This document shows positions 54,128 through 62,847 of a stretch of DNA of 64,000 nt, piece by piece. The notes beneath the pieces were generated by a model. The model was not told the DNA's origin, searched no databases, and saw nothing but the letters and a program-made list of their open reading frames with translations. The stretch is taken from contig NZ_PVBR01000016.1 of NCBI RefSeq assembly GCF_002980495.1, positions 50,828-114,827 on the forward strand, written 5' to 3'. A program made the position numbers and the translations under genes. The stretch's first letter is position 1. Each line of letters opens with the position of its first letter. The stretch comes from Phyllobacterium phragmitis. GTDB lineage: Bacteria; Pseudomonadota; Alphaproteobacteria; Rhizobiales; Rhizobiaceae.

Positions 54128-57100
54128 TTATGTGCGGCGCGCATTCGCATGCCATTGCCGGCCCGCACCGATTGCGATCAGGCCGAGCATCAGAAGAAGC
54201 GGCAGCCATAGCCGCCATTCGTCGGATGGCTCACTTGCCTGGCCGACCTTCTCCAGCACCTGCCCCTCGACCGGCTGCGACGCATTCGCGGCAGGTGCAT
54301 CATTCGCAGTCGGAGAATCGGGGCTGGGCTTCCGTGCCTCCGCAGTCACGGCTGCTACCGACAGCCCGAAACCGGCAGCCATCTGCTCGATAAACGCCTT
54401 GGTCGCGGGCTCGCCGACATCGACGCCGTGATCGGCGGCAAGCTCCTGCCAGCGTTCCGCCAATTGCCGCCGGGTCGTTGGCGAAGCGTCCCAATAGTCC
54501 TTGCGGATCGCTTCAGCCATGCGCTCGATGAGTTGGGCCTGGGCGGTGGGGTTGTGCTGTTCGAAATAGGCCTTCAGCCCAAGATTGCGCGTGTCGGCCA
54601 CATAGGTATCGAACATCGCCTGCCACTGGTCGGCCCGCACGGTCGAGGGATCGACGACCTGCCAGCCGAACAGATTGTTGACTGCGTTGAGCATGGCGAG
54701 CGTTCCGGCATAGCCCTCCGCCTTCATGCCCTCGATCCAGTACGGGTTGAGATAGCGCACGCGCAACTCATCCGAGAGGAAGCGTGCAAGCGTCGCGGTC
54801 GCAGGCTTTCCCTTGCGCAAATCCGAGACATAAAGCGAGGGGGCCTTGCCATCGAGGTGGCGGATGGCGAGCGACAGGCCGCCCATGAACTCGAAGGGAT
54901 GATCGGTGGAAAGCACGCCGTGCAGATTGGACGAGCGCGACATGACGACCGCCTGCGCGCCCTTCAGCTGCTCGCCAAAGAGATTGGCGGTCTTCGATCC
55001 CACACCCCAGGCCTTGGCCCCATAGGCAAAGCGCGTGCCGTCAAGAAAGCGCTCGGCAAGGGCCGAATCCTTGTCCCATGTGGTGGAGCGCAGCGCCATA
55101 TCAGGCAGGCCGGAGCCGTAGCTTCCCGGCGCATTGCTGAAGATGCGCAAAAGCGCCTGTTCGCGCGCCTCTGGCGGCAGAACGCCCTTCGCCTCAAGCG
55201 CTGCGGCGATACGCGCGCTGTTGGCAGCCACCGGATTGTCCCGCTCGTCCAGCGCGGCGATCCGGTCGATCGCACCGGCCAGCAGCCGCATGAAGCCGTC
55301 GAACTGATCGCGATAAACGCTGGTCACCTGCACGACAACATCGATGCGCGGACGGCCAAGCTCCGTTGCCGGAATAATTTCAAGTGCCCTCACCCGGCCG
55401 CCTTCGTCCCACACGGGCCTCAGACCCAGCGCATGGAGCACCTGCGCCTCGGTGACGCCGAGATGGCGCACGGCTTCCGACGACCACAGGCTAAAAGCAA
55501 GCTTCGTCGGTCCCGTCCCGGCATGTTCCCTGCGGAAAGTTTCAACGAGTTGATCAAAGGCCTCTCCGCCGGCTTCATAAGCCGCTTTCGTCGGAATCCT
55601 GTCAGGCTCGAAGGCATAGAGATTGCGGCCACTTTTCACATCGGGATTGCGGATGGGGTCGCCGCCCGCGCCCGGCGCAATGAAGCGTCCTTCCAGCCCC
55701 GCCAGCAGCGCTTCCATCTCGCCCGGTGCGGCGAGATTAGCTTCCAATGCGTCAGCTTGCGCGAGAAGCTTTTTCAACGGCTCACCCAGCGAAGCCCGGT
55801 CCGCGCCCTCGCGCAGATATTTCTGCAAGGTCGCAAACGGCGCCGTTTCCTTCAGCTTCGCGAAGTCATCGACGAACAGCTCGTCGGAGCTTGCCCCGAC
55901 AGCTTCATAGAAGGGCTGGCCAAGCTGCTGCATGATAGTCGCCAGCTGATGGTCCGGCTCGGCGGCCAAGCCGAATGTGTGCAGCCCCAGCGGCATTGCC
56001 GCGCGGGCGAGTTCATGAAGATGGTCGTGCAGCACGGGCAGGAAGGCAGCGAAATCCTTTTTTGCAGCATCTTCGGTCCAACCGAGATCGGCATGCATGT
56101 TCGCCTTGATCGCGGCATCGGCAATCTCGCTCGCGGTCCTGTCGCGCACAGCGCCCTCATCGAGCTGCACATAATCATGGATCAAATGGTGGATATCGCG
56201 CAATTCATCATAGAGCCCGGAGGGCGCGAAGGGCGGGGTCTGGTGACTGATCGTGGCGGCACGACCGCGCCGCCGCGCCTGGAGCGCCTCGCCGACATTG
56301 TCCTGAATATAGGGGTAAAAGACCGGCACATCGCCAACCGCGAGGAAAGGATCGTCGCTGGCTGCGAGCCCCCGGTCCTTGCCCGGCAGCCACTCCTGCG
56401 TGCCATGCGTGCCGAGATGGATGATCGCATCGGCGCCCAAAGTCTGGCGCAAATAAAGATAGGCCGCCATGTAGAGATGATCGGGTGGGCTCGCCACGTC
56501 ATGATAATGCGCGCCGACCGTTCCAGCCCGAGGCATCTGCGGCATGATGACGAGCTTGCCGCGCTTGAAGCCGGGGATGATGAAGTTTGGCACGCCATCC
56601 ACGGAGCGGACCGCCCAATGCTTCCCCGGCTCGCCCCAATGGGAAAAGGCGCGCTGCTTTTGCGGCGATAGCGTTTGAAGCCAATGCGTGTATATCTCGA
56701 CCGGGAAGGCAATGGCGAGGCCGCGTTGCAGCAGGTCTTCCAGCGGCACCGTGCGATAGAGACCGCCCAGCATGGCCTGCCCGGCGGCAATCATGTCCTG
56801 CTCGGAAAGCGATCCGGTATCGTAACCCGCCTGCGATAGTCGCGCCGTGATGGTCTCGATGCTGGCGGGCACGTTAAGATTCGAGGCGGCAAGATTCTTC
56901 TCGCCCGCGGGATAATTCCAGAAGAGAAGCGCCAGATGCTTGGTCGCAACCGGCTTGCGGCGCAGGGCGACAAGGCTCTTCAACTTGCCAACCAGCGCAT
57001 CGAGTTGCGCAGGCAACGCAACCTCCGCTCCATCCTCGACCGCCGTCAGCACGATCGGATCGATCATGCCCCAGCTTTCGGGTCCGGCGAGAAAAACGGC

Positions 57101-58018
57101 AGCCGTCCTCGCCGGAATGCCTGACGCGGCGGTGGCCCACTCCTTCGCCCCACCTTCGCGAAATCCTAACGTCTGGATGACGGGGATGTCGAGATCGAGG
57201 AACTCGGCGCTACGCGCCGCACCGTTCTGCATATGGGTGAGATTGACGATCGCATCGGCTTTTGCCGGCCGCGCCACTTTTGTCAGGGCCTGTGGGTCGG
57301 CGCTATCGACCCAGAAAACAATCGGCATCAACCCGGCGGCCTCGCTGCGCCCAACCAGCGCATCAACCAGTTCCGTTTGCATGTTGGACACCGCGCCGCT
57401 GTGCATCACGAATCCAACCCGGCCCGTTGTGTCCTTCCAGCGGCTGGCTCCCCAGCTGAGATAGGCGTCGAGCGTATCGAAGACATGCGGCGCATCCGGG
57501 TGATAGAAACCGGTAGGGGCAAGCTTTTCCGCCGCAGCAAAGCCGCTCAAATCCCCGCCCTCTTTCCAGGTGCGGATGAAGGCAAAGAAATTGCGAAAGT
57601 TTTCAGCCCCACCGCCCGCGAAATAGCCGATGAGCATGGACGCCTCGCGCGGTGCAATCCCTTGCCACTCCGGCTTGCCGCCGCCAACCGTAATCGCGGG
57701 TACGCCCGAAGCGGCGAGCCGGTTGCCCAGCGCCTCATCGACACGCGCACGATCACCGGGGCGTGGCACGTCGATGACGATCAGATCCGCGCCGGACAGC
57801 CATTCGTCCGGCGATGTGGCCGCCGTCTCGACATTGACGAAGTCGAGCGTCACGCCCGCGCCCTCGGCGATTGGCCGAAGCGCATGGAATTTCGCCGGCA
57901 GCACGAAGCTGTTGGTCAGCACGCGCACGACCGGACGGGCGGCAAGCGTCGCCTCCTGCGCATAGGCAGGCGCCGCAATGAAGACGAGCATCACATGGAT
58001 CAGGCACAGGATGCGCAT
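54128..58018 (-). CDS. CobN/HmuS-like chelatase, exported and membrane-anchored
   Basis: The 1296-residue protein is homologous to the magnesium/cobalt chelatase large subunit CobN, with HLGTHGTQEWLPGKD near residue 535 and a full-length CobN core (IDRIAALDERDNP; PFEFMGGLSLAIRHLDG). Unlike cytosolic CobN it starts with a signal peptide (hydrophobic residues 3-19, cleavage near AYA-QE) and ends with one membrane helix (LWLPLLLMLGLIAIGA) and a basic tail. So it is likely periplasmic and anchored. It starts two bases after the receptor gene and is followed by ExbB-like and DUF2149 genes; cobS and cobT are absent. HmuS of Bacteroidetes heme loci has the same family and neighbours. A metallotetrapyrrole or metallophore dechelatase is inferred. 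Confidence 0.85.
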   Translation of the reverse strand: MRILCLIHVMLVFIAAPAYAQEATLAARPVVRVLTNSFVLPAKFHALRPIAEGAGVTLDFVNVETAATSPDEWLSGADLIVIDVPRPGDRARVDEALGNRLAASGVPAITVGGGKPEWQGIAPREASMLIGYFAGGGAENFRNFFAFIRTWKEGGDLSGFAAAEKLAPTGFYHPDAPHVFDTLDAYLSWGASRWKDTTGRVGFVMHSGAVSNMQTELVDALVGRSEAAGLMPIVFWVDSADPQALTKVARPAKADAIVNLTHMQNGAARSAEFLDLDIPVIQTLGFREGGAKEWATAASGIPARTAAVFLAGPESWGMIDPIVLTAVEDGAEVALPAQLDALVGKLKSLVALRRKPVATKHLALLFWNYPAGEKNLAASNLNVPASIETITARLSQAGYDTGSLSEQDMIAAGQAMLGGLYRTVPLEDLLQRGLAIAFPVEIYTHWLQTLSPQKQRAFSHWGEPGKHWAVRSVDGVPNFIIPGFKRGKLVIMPQMPRAGTVGAHYHDVASPPDHLYMAAYLYLRQTLGADAIIHLGTHGTQEWLPGKDRGLAASDDPFLAVGDVPVFYPYIQDNVGEALQARRRGRAATISHQTPPFAPSGLYDELRDIHHLIHDYVQLDEGAVRDRTASEIADAAIKANMHADLGWTEDAAKKDFAAFLPVLHDHLHELARAAMPLGLHTFGLAAEPDHQLATIMQQLGQPFYEAVGASSDELFVDDFAKLKETAPFATLQKYLREGADRASLGEPLKKLLAQADALEANLAAPGEMEALLAGLEGRFIAPGAGGDPIRNPDVKSGRNLYAFEPDRIPTKAAYEAGGEAFDQLVETFRREHAGTGPTKLAFSLWSSEAVRHLGVTEAQVLHALGLRPVWDEGGRVRALEIIPATELGRPRIDVVVQVTSVYRDQFDGFMRLLAGAIDRIAALDERDNPVAANSARIAAALEAKGVLPPEAREQALLRIFSNAPGSYGSGLPDMALRSTTWDKDSALAERFLDGTRFAYGAKAWGVGSKTANLFGEQLKGAQAVVMSRSSNLHGVLSTDHPFEFMGGLSLAIRHLDGKAPSLYVSDLRKGKPATATLARFLSDELRVRYLNPYWIEGMKAEGYAGTLAMLNAVNNLFGWQVVDPSTVRADQWQAMFDTYVADTRNLGLKAYFEQHNPTAQAQLIERMAEAIRKDYWDASPTTRRQLAERWQELAADHGVDVGEPATKAFIEQMAAGFGLSVAAVTAEARKPSPDSPTANDAPAANASQPVEGQVLEKVGQASEPSDEWRLWLPLLLMLGLIAIGAGRQWHANARRT

Positions 58019-58020
58019 GG

Positions 58021-59976
58021 TCAGAACTTCGCCCTGAGACCGAGGAAATAGCGCCTGCCCTCGTCGGCAAAGGCATAGTCGCCGGACTCGTCGGCCAGCC
58101 GGACATCGCCGATGTTTTCGATGCCGAACTGGAGACTGGCGTGCTCATTCAAGGCATAGTCGCCATTGACCGAAACCAAGGTATAGGCACCCTGGCTTCC
58201 CGATGCGGTCGTCGTCTTCTGCGAGCCGATATAGTTGACGCGCAGCGATGTTTTCAGGCTTTCCAGCGGCGACCAGCTCACCGTCGCGTTGGCGGCATGC
58301 CGGGAGCGGTCGGGCAGGCGTTCGCCCGTCGCCCTGTCTATCGGATCGAGCAAGGTGTAATTGGCGTCGAGCCGCATATCCCATGGCAGTTCAACGCCGC
58401 CGCCGATCTCGATTCCACGAATGCGGGCTTCATCGACATTCTCATAGGACCAGGTCGCGCCGGGTGCCCCAGAGCAGCGAATGACGCAGACTGCCTGGAT
58501 GAGATTATCGACATTGTTCTGGAATGCCATGGCGCGGGCCGACCAGATCCCCTGCTGATACTCGAAACCGGCCTCGAAGGAGAGGTTCGTTTCCGGCTCC
58601 AGGTCGGGATTGCCGACAATGGTAAACCGGCCGCCGCCTGCGATAGCCTCATATTCCGGCGAGAGTTGCTTCAATGTCGGCGCTTTGAAGCCCGCGCCCA
58701 CCCCGCCTTTGAAGGTCAACGCGTCGTTGAGATGATAGAGCAGATAGGTCCGCGGGCTGGCATGCCAGCCGAATGCCTCGTGGTCGTCGAAGCGGCTGCC
58801 AAGCACCAGCTCCCATTTGTCGCCCAACGAAATCTCATCCTGGATGAAGGTGGCAAAATGCGTCTGCTCGGCCCGCCCAGATTCGTTGACGGTCGGATCG
58901 TCGAGCCGCTCCCGGCGGATTTCGCCGCCGACCGTGACCTTGTGATTATCAAGCGGTGAGAAGCTGACTTGCGCATCGCCGGCCGCGTCGGTGAATTTCT
59001 GCGGGCCGGAGACCGGCGCGCCATCGCTGCGCTCGTTCTCACGCTCCAGCATGGAGCTATAGATGCGGACCCGGCTCGTGCCCCAGTCCCAATCGCCCGT
59101 ATGCGACAGCGAGACGTGCCTGCGGGTGATGTCATCATCGGAGCGGTAGAAGGTCGGGAAGCGCCCGGCGCCTTGCGTGTTCCGCCAACGCTTCTCGGAC
59201 CCCGCGCCATAGGACAGATCGATGCGCTGCTGCGCGTCCGGCGTCCAGGTCAGTGTCGCATTGCCGGTGAAGGCCTTTTCGTCACCAAGCGATGATAAAC
59301 GCTCATCATGCGGCGAGACCAGCTCCGGACGCGCCCGGTACTGCCCCCAGATATTGAGGCCCAAAATACCGGGAATGATGGGGCCGCCGGCATAGAAGCT
59401 GAAATTATGGCCGCCGCCGCCAAGTCCATGCTCCGTGAGTTGGCCAAGGCTCCCGAACGAGCCACGCCATTTGTCGGTTGCCTGCCGCGTGATGATGTTG
59501 ACCACGCCACCCAGCGCCTCCGAGCCATAGAGCGAGGACATCGGCCCGCGCACCACTTCGATCCGCTCGATCGCCTCCGCCGGCACCCATCCGAGTTCGT
59601 AATCCGAATGGGCGACAGCCGAAGCCGAGTTGCTGACGCGCATTCCATCCACCAGGACCAGCGTCTGCTCCGGCAGCATGCCGCGGATCGAGATGCCCCG
59701 GCGGCCGAGGCCGATGCCGGTAAGTTGGACCCCGGGCGTACCCTCGACCGCCTGGGCGAGGTCTTGAACTGGCCGCTCGCGTAGTTCTTCTCCCGTAACA
59801 ACCGTGACGCTTGCCGGGGCATCCTTCAGGAAACGCTCGCTGGAGGTTGCGGTCACGACGATGGGTTCGAGCAATATTGTGCCGTCTTCAGCGGTTTGGG
59901 CGAGAGCGCCGGTCGAAGCTGTGATTGTAGCTGCAAGGATAAAGAAATATCCCGGCAATAGGCGGTCGTTGTTCAT
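58021..59976 (-). CDS. TonB-dependent outer-membrane receptor (BtuB/CirA type)
   Basis: The 651-residue precursor has a signal peptide (about 27 residues), a TonB box PIVVTAT near residue 37, a plug domain (SIRGMLPEQTLVLVDGMRVS near 98; RIEVVRGPMSSLYGSEALGGVVNIITR near 137) and a beta-barrel ending in aromatic F. GGAAGGAGCATTG fixes the ATG at 59976. It is the first gene of the receptor/CobN-like/ExbB-like operon. Two Zur-like palindromes lie 49-83 bases upstream, so it is probably derepressed by zinc shortage. I see no His-rich loop of the ZnuD type. No cobalamin riboswitch is seen upstream. Ligand unknown. Confidence 0.92.
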   Translation of the reverse strand: MNNDRLLPGYFFILAATITASTGALAQTAEDGTILLEPIVVTATSSERFLKDAPASVTVVTGEELRERPVQDLAQAVEGTPGVQLTGIGLGRRGISIRGMLPEQTLVLVDGMRVSNSASAVAHSDYELGWVPAEAIERIEVVRGPMSSLYGSEALGGVVNIITRQATDKWRGSFGSLGQLTEHGLGGGGHNFSFYAGGPIIPGILGLNIWGQYRARPELVSPHDERLSSLGDEKAFTGNATLTWTPDAQQRIDLSYGAGSEKRWRNTQGAGRFPTFYRSDDDITRRHVSLSHTGDWDWGTSRVRIYSSMLERENERSDGAPVSGPQKFTDAAGDAQVSFSPLDNHKVTVGGEIRRERLDDPTVNESGRAEQTHFATFIQDEISLGDKWELVLGSRFDDHEAFGWHASPRTYLLYHLNDALTFKGGVGAGFKAPTLKQLSPEYEAIAGGGRFTIVGNPDLEPETNLSFEAGFEYQQGIWSARAMAFQNNVDNLIQAVCVIRCSGAPGATWSYENVDEARIRGIEIGGGVELPWDMRLDANYTLLDPIDRATGERLPDRSRHAANATVSWSPLESLKTSLRVNYIGSQKTTTASGSQGAYTLVSVNGDYALNEHASLQFGIENIGDVRLADESGDYAFADEGRRYFLGLRAKF

Positions 59977-60024
59977 CAATGCTCCTTCCAGCGCAACGGA
60001 TTAGCGACATCCGTGGCAAATGCT

Positions 60025-60059
60025 ATGTTATAACATCTCTTTATGTTACTGTATAACAT
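60025..60059. promoter_or_regulatory. Two Zur-like operators before the TonB receptor
   Basis: ATGTTATAACAT (60025-60036) is a perfect palindrome matching the core of the alphaproteobacterial Zur site. A second, spaced copy (ATGTTA at 60043-60048 and TAACAT at 60054-60059) lies next to it. Confidence 0.75.
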
Positions 60060-60166
60060 CCCGCAAGATCGGATCACTCGGTTGTTCACAGGCAGTTATC
60101 GGCTGCCGGCTACATCTCCTGAGGCTGAGTATTGACACGGAAGAGCCAAAGCCGGTATATAAATGA

Positions 60167-60180
60167 TATGTTATAACATA
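60167..60180. promoter_or_regulatory. Zur-like operator TATGTTATAACATA before the CobW gene
   Basis: A perfect 14-bp palindrome ending 20 bases before the CobW start, preceded by GA and followed by CATC. It matches the Zur consensus GATATGTTATAACATATC closely. Zinc repression of the COG0523 gene is expected. Confidence 0.82.
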
Positions 60181-60200
60181 CATCATGCAGTCAGAAGAAA

Positions 60201-60662
60201 ATGCTGCGGCCAAACGAATATCGTCTTCCCGTCACCGTGCTCTCCGGATTCCTGGGTGCAGGCAAGACCACCCTCCTGAACCATATCCTCAACAATCGCG
60301 AGGGACGCCGCGTCGCCGTCATCGTCAACGACATGAGCGAGGTAAATATCGACGCTGACCTCGTGCGCGATGGCGGCGCGAACCTTTCACGCACCGACGA
60401 GAAGCTCGTGGAGATGACCAATGGTTGCATCTGCTGCACGCTTCGCGATGACCTCCTCGAGGAAGTGCGTCGCCTGAGCGAGGATGGTCGCTATGATTAT
60501 CTGCTGATCGAGGGTACGGGCATCGCCGAGCCGCTACCGGTAGCCAGCACCTTCTCCTTCCGCGACGACATTTGCTGTCCAGAAGCGGCCACCGCGCCAC
60601 ACCGACACCCGGCGCGATTTCGCCCACCTGAGCGCAGCCAAGCTCAACACCTAACCAATTGA
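60201..60662 (+). pseudogene. Truncated COG0523 (CobW-family) GTPase
   Basis: The first ~122 residues are a normal CobW N terminus: [15 protein letters not shown] (Walker A), [12 protein letters not shown], the metal-binding CICC in [15 protein letters not shown], and [15 protein letters not shown]. The next expected residues, up to the C-terminal domain of the usual 320-400-residue protein, are replaced after FRDD by an unrelated tail, with the join near 60570. So at least 200 residues are lost. A Zur operator upstream shows it was a zinc-starvation metal chaperone. The lesion lies at the edge of the mobile-element region. Confidence 0.85.
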
Positions 60663-60675
60663 ATTCATTAAAAAA

Positions 60676-60697
60676 TGGTGCCAGGGACGGAATCGAA
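60676..60697 (-). other. tRNA 3'-end-like sequence (possible attachment-site remnant)
   Basis: On the minus strand this reads TTCGATTCCGT then CCCTGGCACCA followed by six T, resembling a T-loop, acceptor arm, CCA and terminator. The rest of a tRNA is absent and the spacing is one base short. A second TTCGATTCCG lies in opposite orientation near 60792. Integrases often use tRNA ends. The remaining part of 60663-60962 shows no gene. Confidence 0.35.
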
Positions 60698-60962
60698 GCT
60701 ATAGACAACTAGCTTGATTTCATTGAGAAATTTTTAGTGTGGAAAACAATCGTTACCCGCAAAATTACCCAATCCAAAATCATACCGGTGGTTCGATTCC
60801 GTTTTCCACAGAAAACTGGAAGCAGGATACCACCTGCGCCATCGTCCCGTTACCTTGAAAACGACATCTGCATTCTCACATGACTGGGTGTGTTGGTTTC
60901 CACACAGAATTGAGCTGGTTATGGAGTGACCCCCTCGGGCTGGACCAGCGAGGCGCTTCGAA

Positions 60963-61637
60963 CTAAGCCGCCTGCTGGGCGAGTTGGGTTTCAAATTCTG
61001 CTGGCGATCTGTAGCCAAGGGCCGAGTGCAGCCGCTTGGTATTGTAGACCTCGTCGATGAACCTAGGCAAGCGTTCGGCTACATCCGCGAAGGTCTCGTA
61101 GCCGGCGATGTAGATATCCTCCACTTTCAGGGTCTTCATGAAGCTTTCTGCCTGCGCATTATGATAAGGGTTGCCGACGGCGCTCATAGATCCCTGTAGA
61201 CCTGCCGCATCGAGCGCCCGTCGATAGGTCTCACTTGCGTATTGGCATCCGCGGTCCGTGTGGTGAATGCAACCGGGTGGAGGTTTTCTGTTCTTGAGCG
61301 CCGAATGCACGCTGCCAGTGCCAGCGGCGTATCCAGGCGCCTCGATAGCGCATAGCCCACAACCTTGCGACTGCTGGAGTCGAGAATGACAGCGAGGTAG
61401 CAGAAGCCGACGGTGATGCGGATATACGTGAAGTCAGCCACCCAGACCATATCGGGCCGCGTCGGGATTACATTGCGATAGAGGTTCGGGTAGATCGGTG
61501 AATCGTGGCTGCTGTCCGTCGTGCGCACATAACGCTTGCGAGGCTTGATCCCGAGGCCGTTGGCCCGCATGACACGAGCGACCCGCTTATGGTTTATCAG
61601 GTGGCCGCGCCGCTGAAGCTCGTGCGTTACGCGTCGG
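60963..61637 (-). mobile_element. IS3-family transposase remnant (OrfB, truncated and frameshifted)
   Basis: On the minus strand the frame begins abruptly near 61637 with RRVTHELQRRGHLINHKRV, runs through WVADFTYI and [16 protein letters not shown], then breaks near 61288. It continues in another frame with [25 protein letters not shown] and [12 protein letters not shown]. The DDE Asp and Glu residues are recognisable. OrfA and the start of OrfB are missing, replaced by hemagglutinin sequence. A likely element end is near 60924 (TGACCCCC). The element is dead. Confidence 0.85.
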
Positions 61638-62200
61638 TATCGAGTGTGAGATCACCGCTTTCGGAGACGATCTTGCCGGCGCCGAGATGCGTGTTGCCGC
61701 CAACGGTGACGTCCATCCTGCCCGACGAGATCAGGCCGGACTGTTCCGGGATCCAGTTCGTCTCGCCCGAGCCTGTGCCGCCGCCTGGCGAAACCCCAAT
61801 GATGACTGGCACGCCACCGAGCGCACCGCCGAAGCTCATGCCGAACGGGGCGGTTTTGCTGGAAGCTTCGCCGGTGTCGGGAAGCGAGACAATGTTCAAA
61901 TCGCAGCCAACATCCGCCGTTACCGTCTCGCCGGAAACGACGGCACCCTTGAGGTTGGTGTCGCGGCCCGATTCAAGCTTGATGTCGCCGGTGCCGATGA
62001 CGTGCGTATTGACCTGCGTGGTCCCCTCGCTGTTCGACTTACCCATCCCGGTATGGACATTGCCGGTCAGCCCAAGCTGCGGTCCCGCAAGCGTCAGCCC
62101 GGCCGAGTCGCCCATGCCGGCGGCCGCCGCCTTGCTCGATGACGATGCGCTGCTGGTCGCCTGGGCGCTGTGCAGATTGATGTCTTTCGGCATGACCCGA
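61627..62200 (-). pseudogene. Filamentous-hemagglutinin/CdiA repeat fragment 1
   Basis: An open frame of about 190 residues has hemagglutinin-type beta-helix repeats (VNTHVIGTGDIKLESGRDTN, then GETVTADVGCDLNIVSLPDTG and DVTVGGNTHLGAGKIVSE). It has no start of its own and meets the IS3 fragment near 61637 with a stop. The part near 62190 (MPKDINLHS) joins a small membrane-protein sequence. It is one displaced piece of a cdiA gene. Confidence 0.75.
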
Positions 62201-62300
62201 CCCAAACCATACCGCTGCCCGACGTCGCAAAAAGCAGCACGAACAGGGTCACCAGCAGCGCCATAAGGCCGCTCAAGATAAGGCGAACACGTAGAATCAT
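62094..62300 (-). pseudogene. Small membrane-protein ORF truncated by hemagglutinin sequence
   Basis: It starts ATG at 62300, overlapping the immunity-gene stop as ATGA, and encodes a membrane helix (LILSGLMALLVTLFVLLFAT) up to about VWVG near 62195. After that it runs out of frame through the hemagglutinin fragment. The overlap suggests it was once translated with the immunity gene. Function unknown. Confidence 0.4.
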
Positions 62301-62638
62301 GGAACAAGCGCGAACCATAGCCCATCATGGTCGGCCACAAGCGTACCAGCCTTCCATTCATTGACGATCTGGTTTGCGATCTCTTCATGAGACCCCTGGT
62401 ATTCCGTTGCAGGAAGACCTGACGGGAATCTGACAGGAACAGCTCCTTTTTGAAGAAGAGCTATAATGCACCGACGAGCAAAATCATCTAGACGCTCCCC
62501 AGATAACCCAAAACTATCGATGCCCACCGGAATAATTTGCCATAAACCGACAGCATCCACTTCCAACTCGTTTGGAACACGAGCTATCCACTCACTCATC
62601 GGAGTTCCAAAATACTTGTCAACTGGCTCTTGGGTCAT
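62297..62638 (-). CDS. Putative CDI immunity protein 2 (orphan module)
   Basis: The 113-residue acidic protein (MTQEPVDKYFGTPMSEWIA...) has no signal or membrane helix. Its ATG overlaps the stop of the toxin-tail fragment by an ATGA junction, the arrangement of cdiA-CT and cdiI. It is followed by a small membrane ORF. I do not recognise a named immunity family, but the context is strong. It may still protect against the cognate toxin of neighbours. Confidence 0.6.
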   Translation of the reverse strand: MTQEPVDKYFGTPMSEWIARVPNELEVDAVGLWQIIPVGIDSFGLSGERLDDFARRCIIALLQKGAVPVRFPSGLPATEYQGSHEEIANQIVNEWKAGTLVADHDGLWFALVP

Positions 62639-62847
62639 TGTTGGTGCACCTTAAAGCCTTTGGGATAACCGGGGATATCAATATCCAAGGTCAACCCAGA
62701 ATTGTCCGATGCTCGGACGCCCACACGCCCTCCATCTGGAAGATCATACCATGTGCCCTTGCCGCCAGCGTAAGTGCCGGACGCTGTGGCACCATCCAGA
62801 AGATTATCTTTCAGTTGGATGGAATATCGATACGTGGCCCTTGTCCT
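62635..62847 (-). pseudogene. Orphan CdiA C-terminal toxin tail 2
   Basis: A 70-residue frame (LKDNLLDGATASG, GTWYDLPDGGRVGVR, LTLDIDIPGYPKGFKVHQQ) looks like the end of a polymorphic toxin and stops at 62635, overlapping the immunity gene. Upstream frames are interrupted by TGA and TAG. The FHA fragment before it continues in another frame. So the toxin is inactive here unless recombined. Confidence 0.6.

Noticed and set aside
54428..56671. Long plus-strand open frame of 747 codons antisense to the CobN-like gene
   Set aside because: It mirrors the codon pattern of the real gene in GC-rich DNA and shows no family motif or ribosome site. The same holds for long antisense frames over narK (47969-49912), narG (44699-46513) and hyuB (11135-12835).
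54128..58018. Classical cytosolic cobaltochelatase CobN
   Set aside because: The signal peptide, C-terminal membrane helix, neighbouring ExbB-like gene and absence of cobS/cobT argue against it.
59977..60200. Possible cobalamin riboswitch before the TonB receptor
   Set aside because: No B12-box or GCCACTG core is visible on either strand; the region instead holds Zur-type palindromes.
60676..60803. Complete tRNA gene
   Set aside because: No acceptor 5' strand, D-arm or anticodon arm can be found next to either T-loop-like sequence.
61184..61310. Programmed frameshift in the IS3 transposase
   Set aside because: IS3 frameshifting occurs between orfA and orfB, not inside the catalytic core; here orfA is also missing, so the change is decay.
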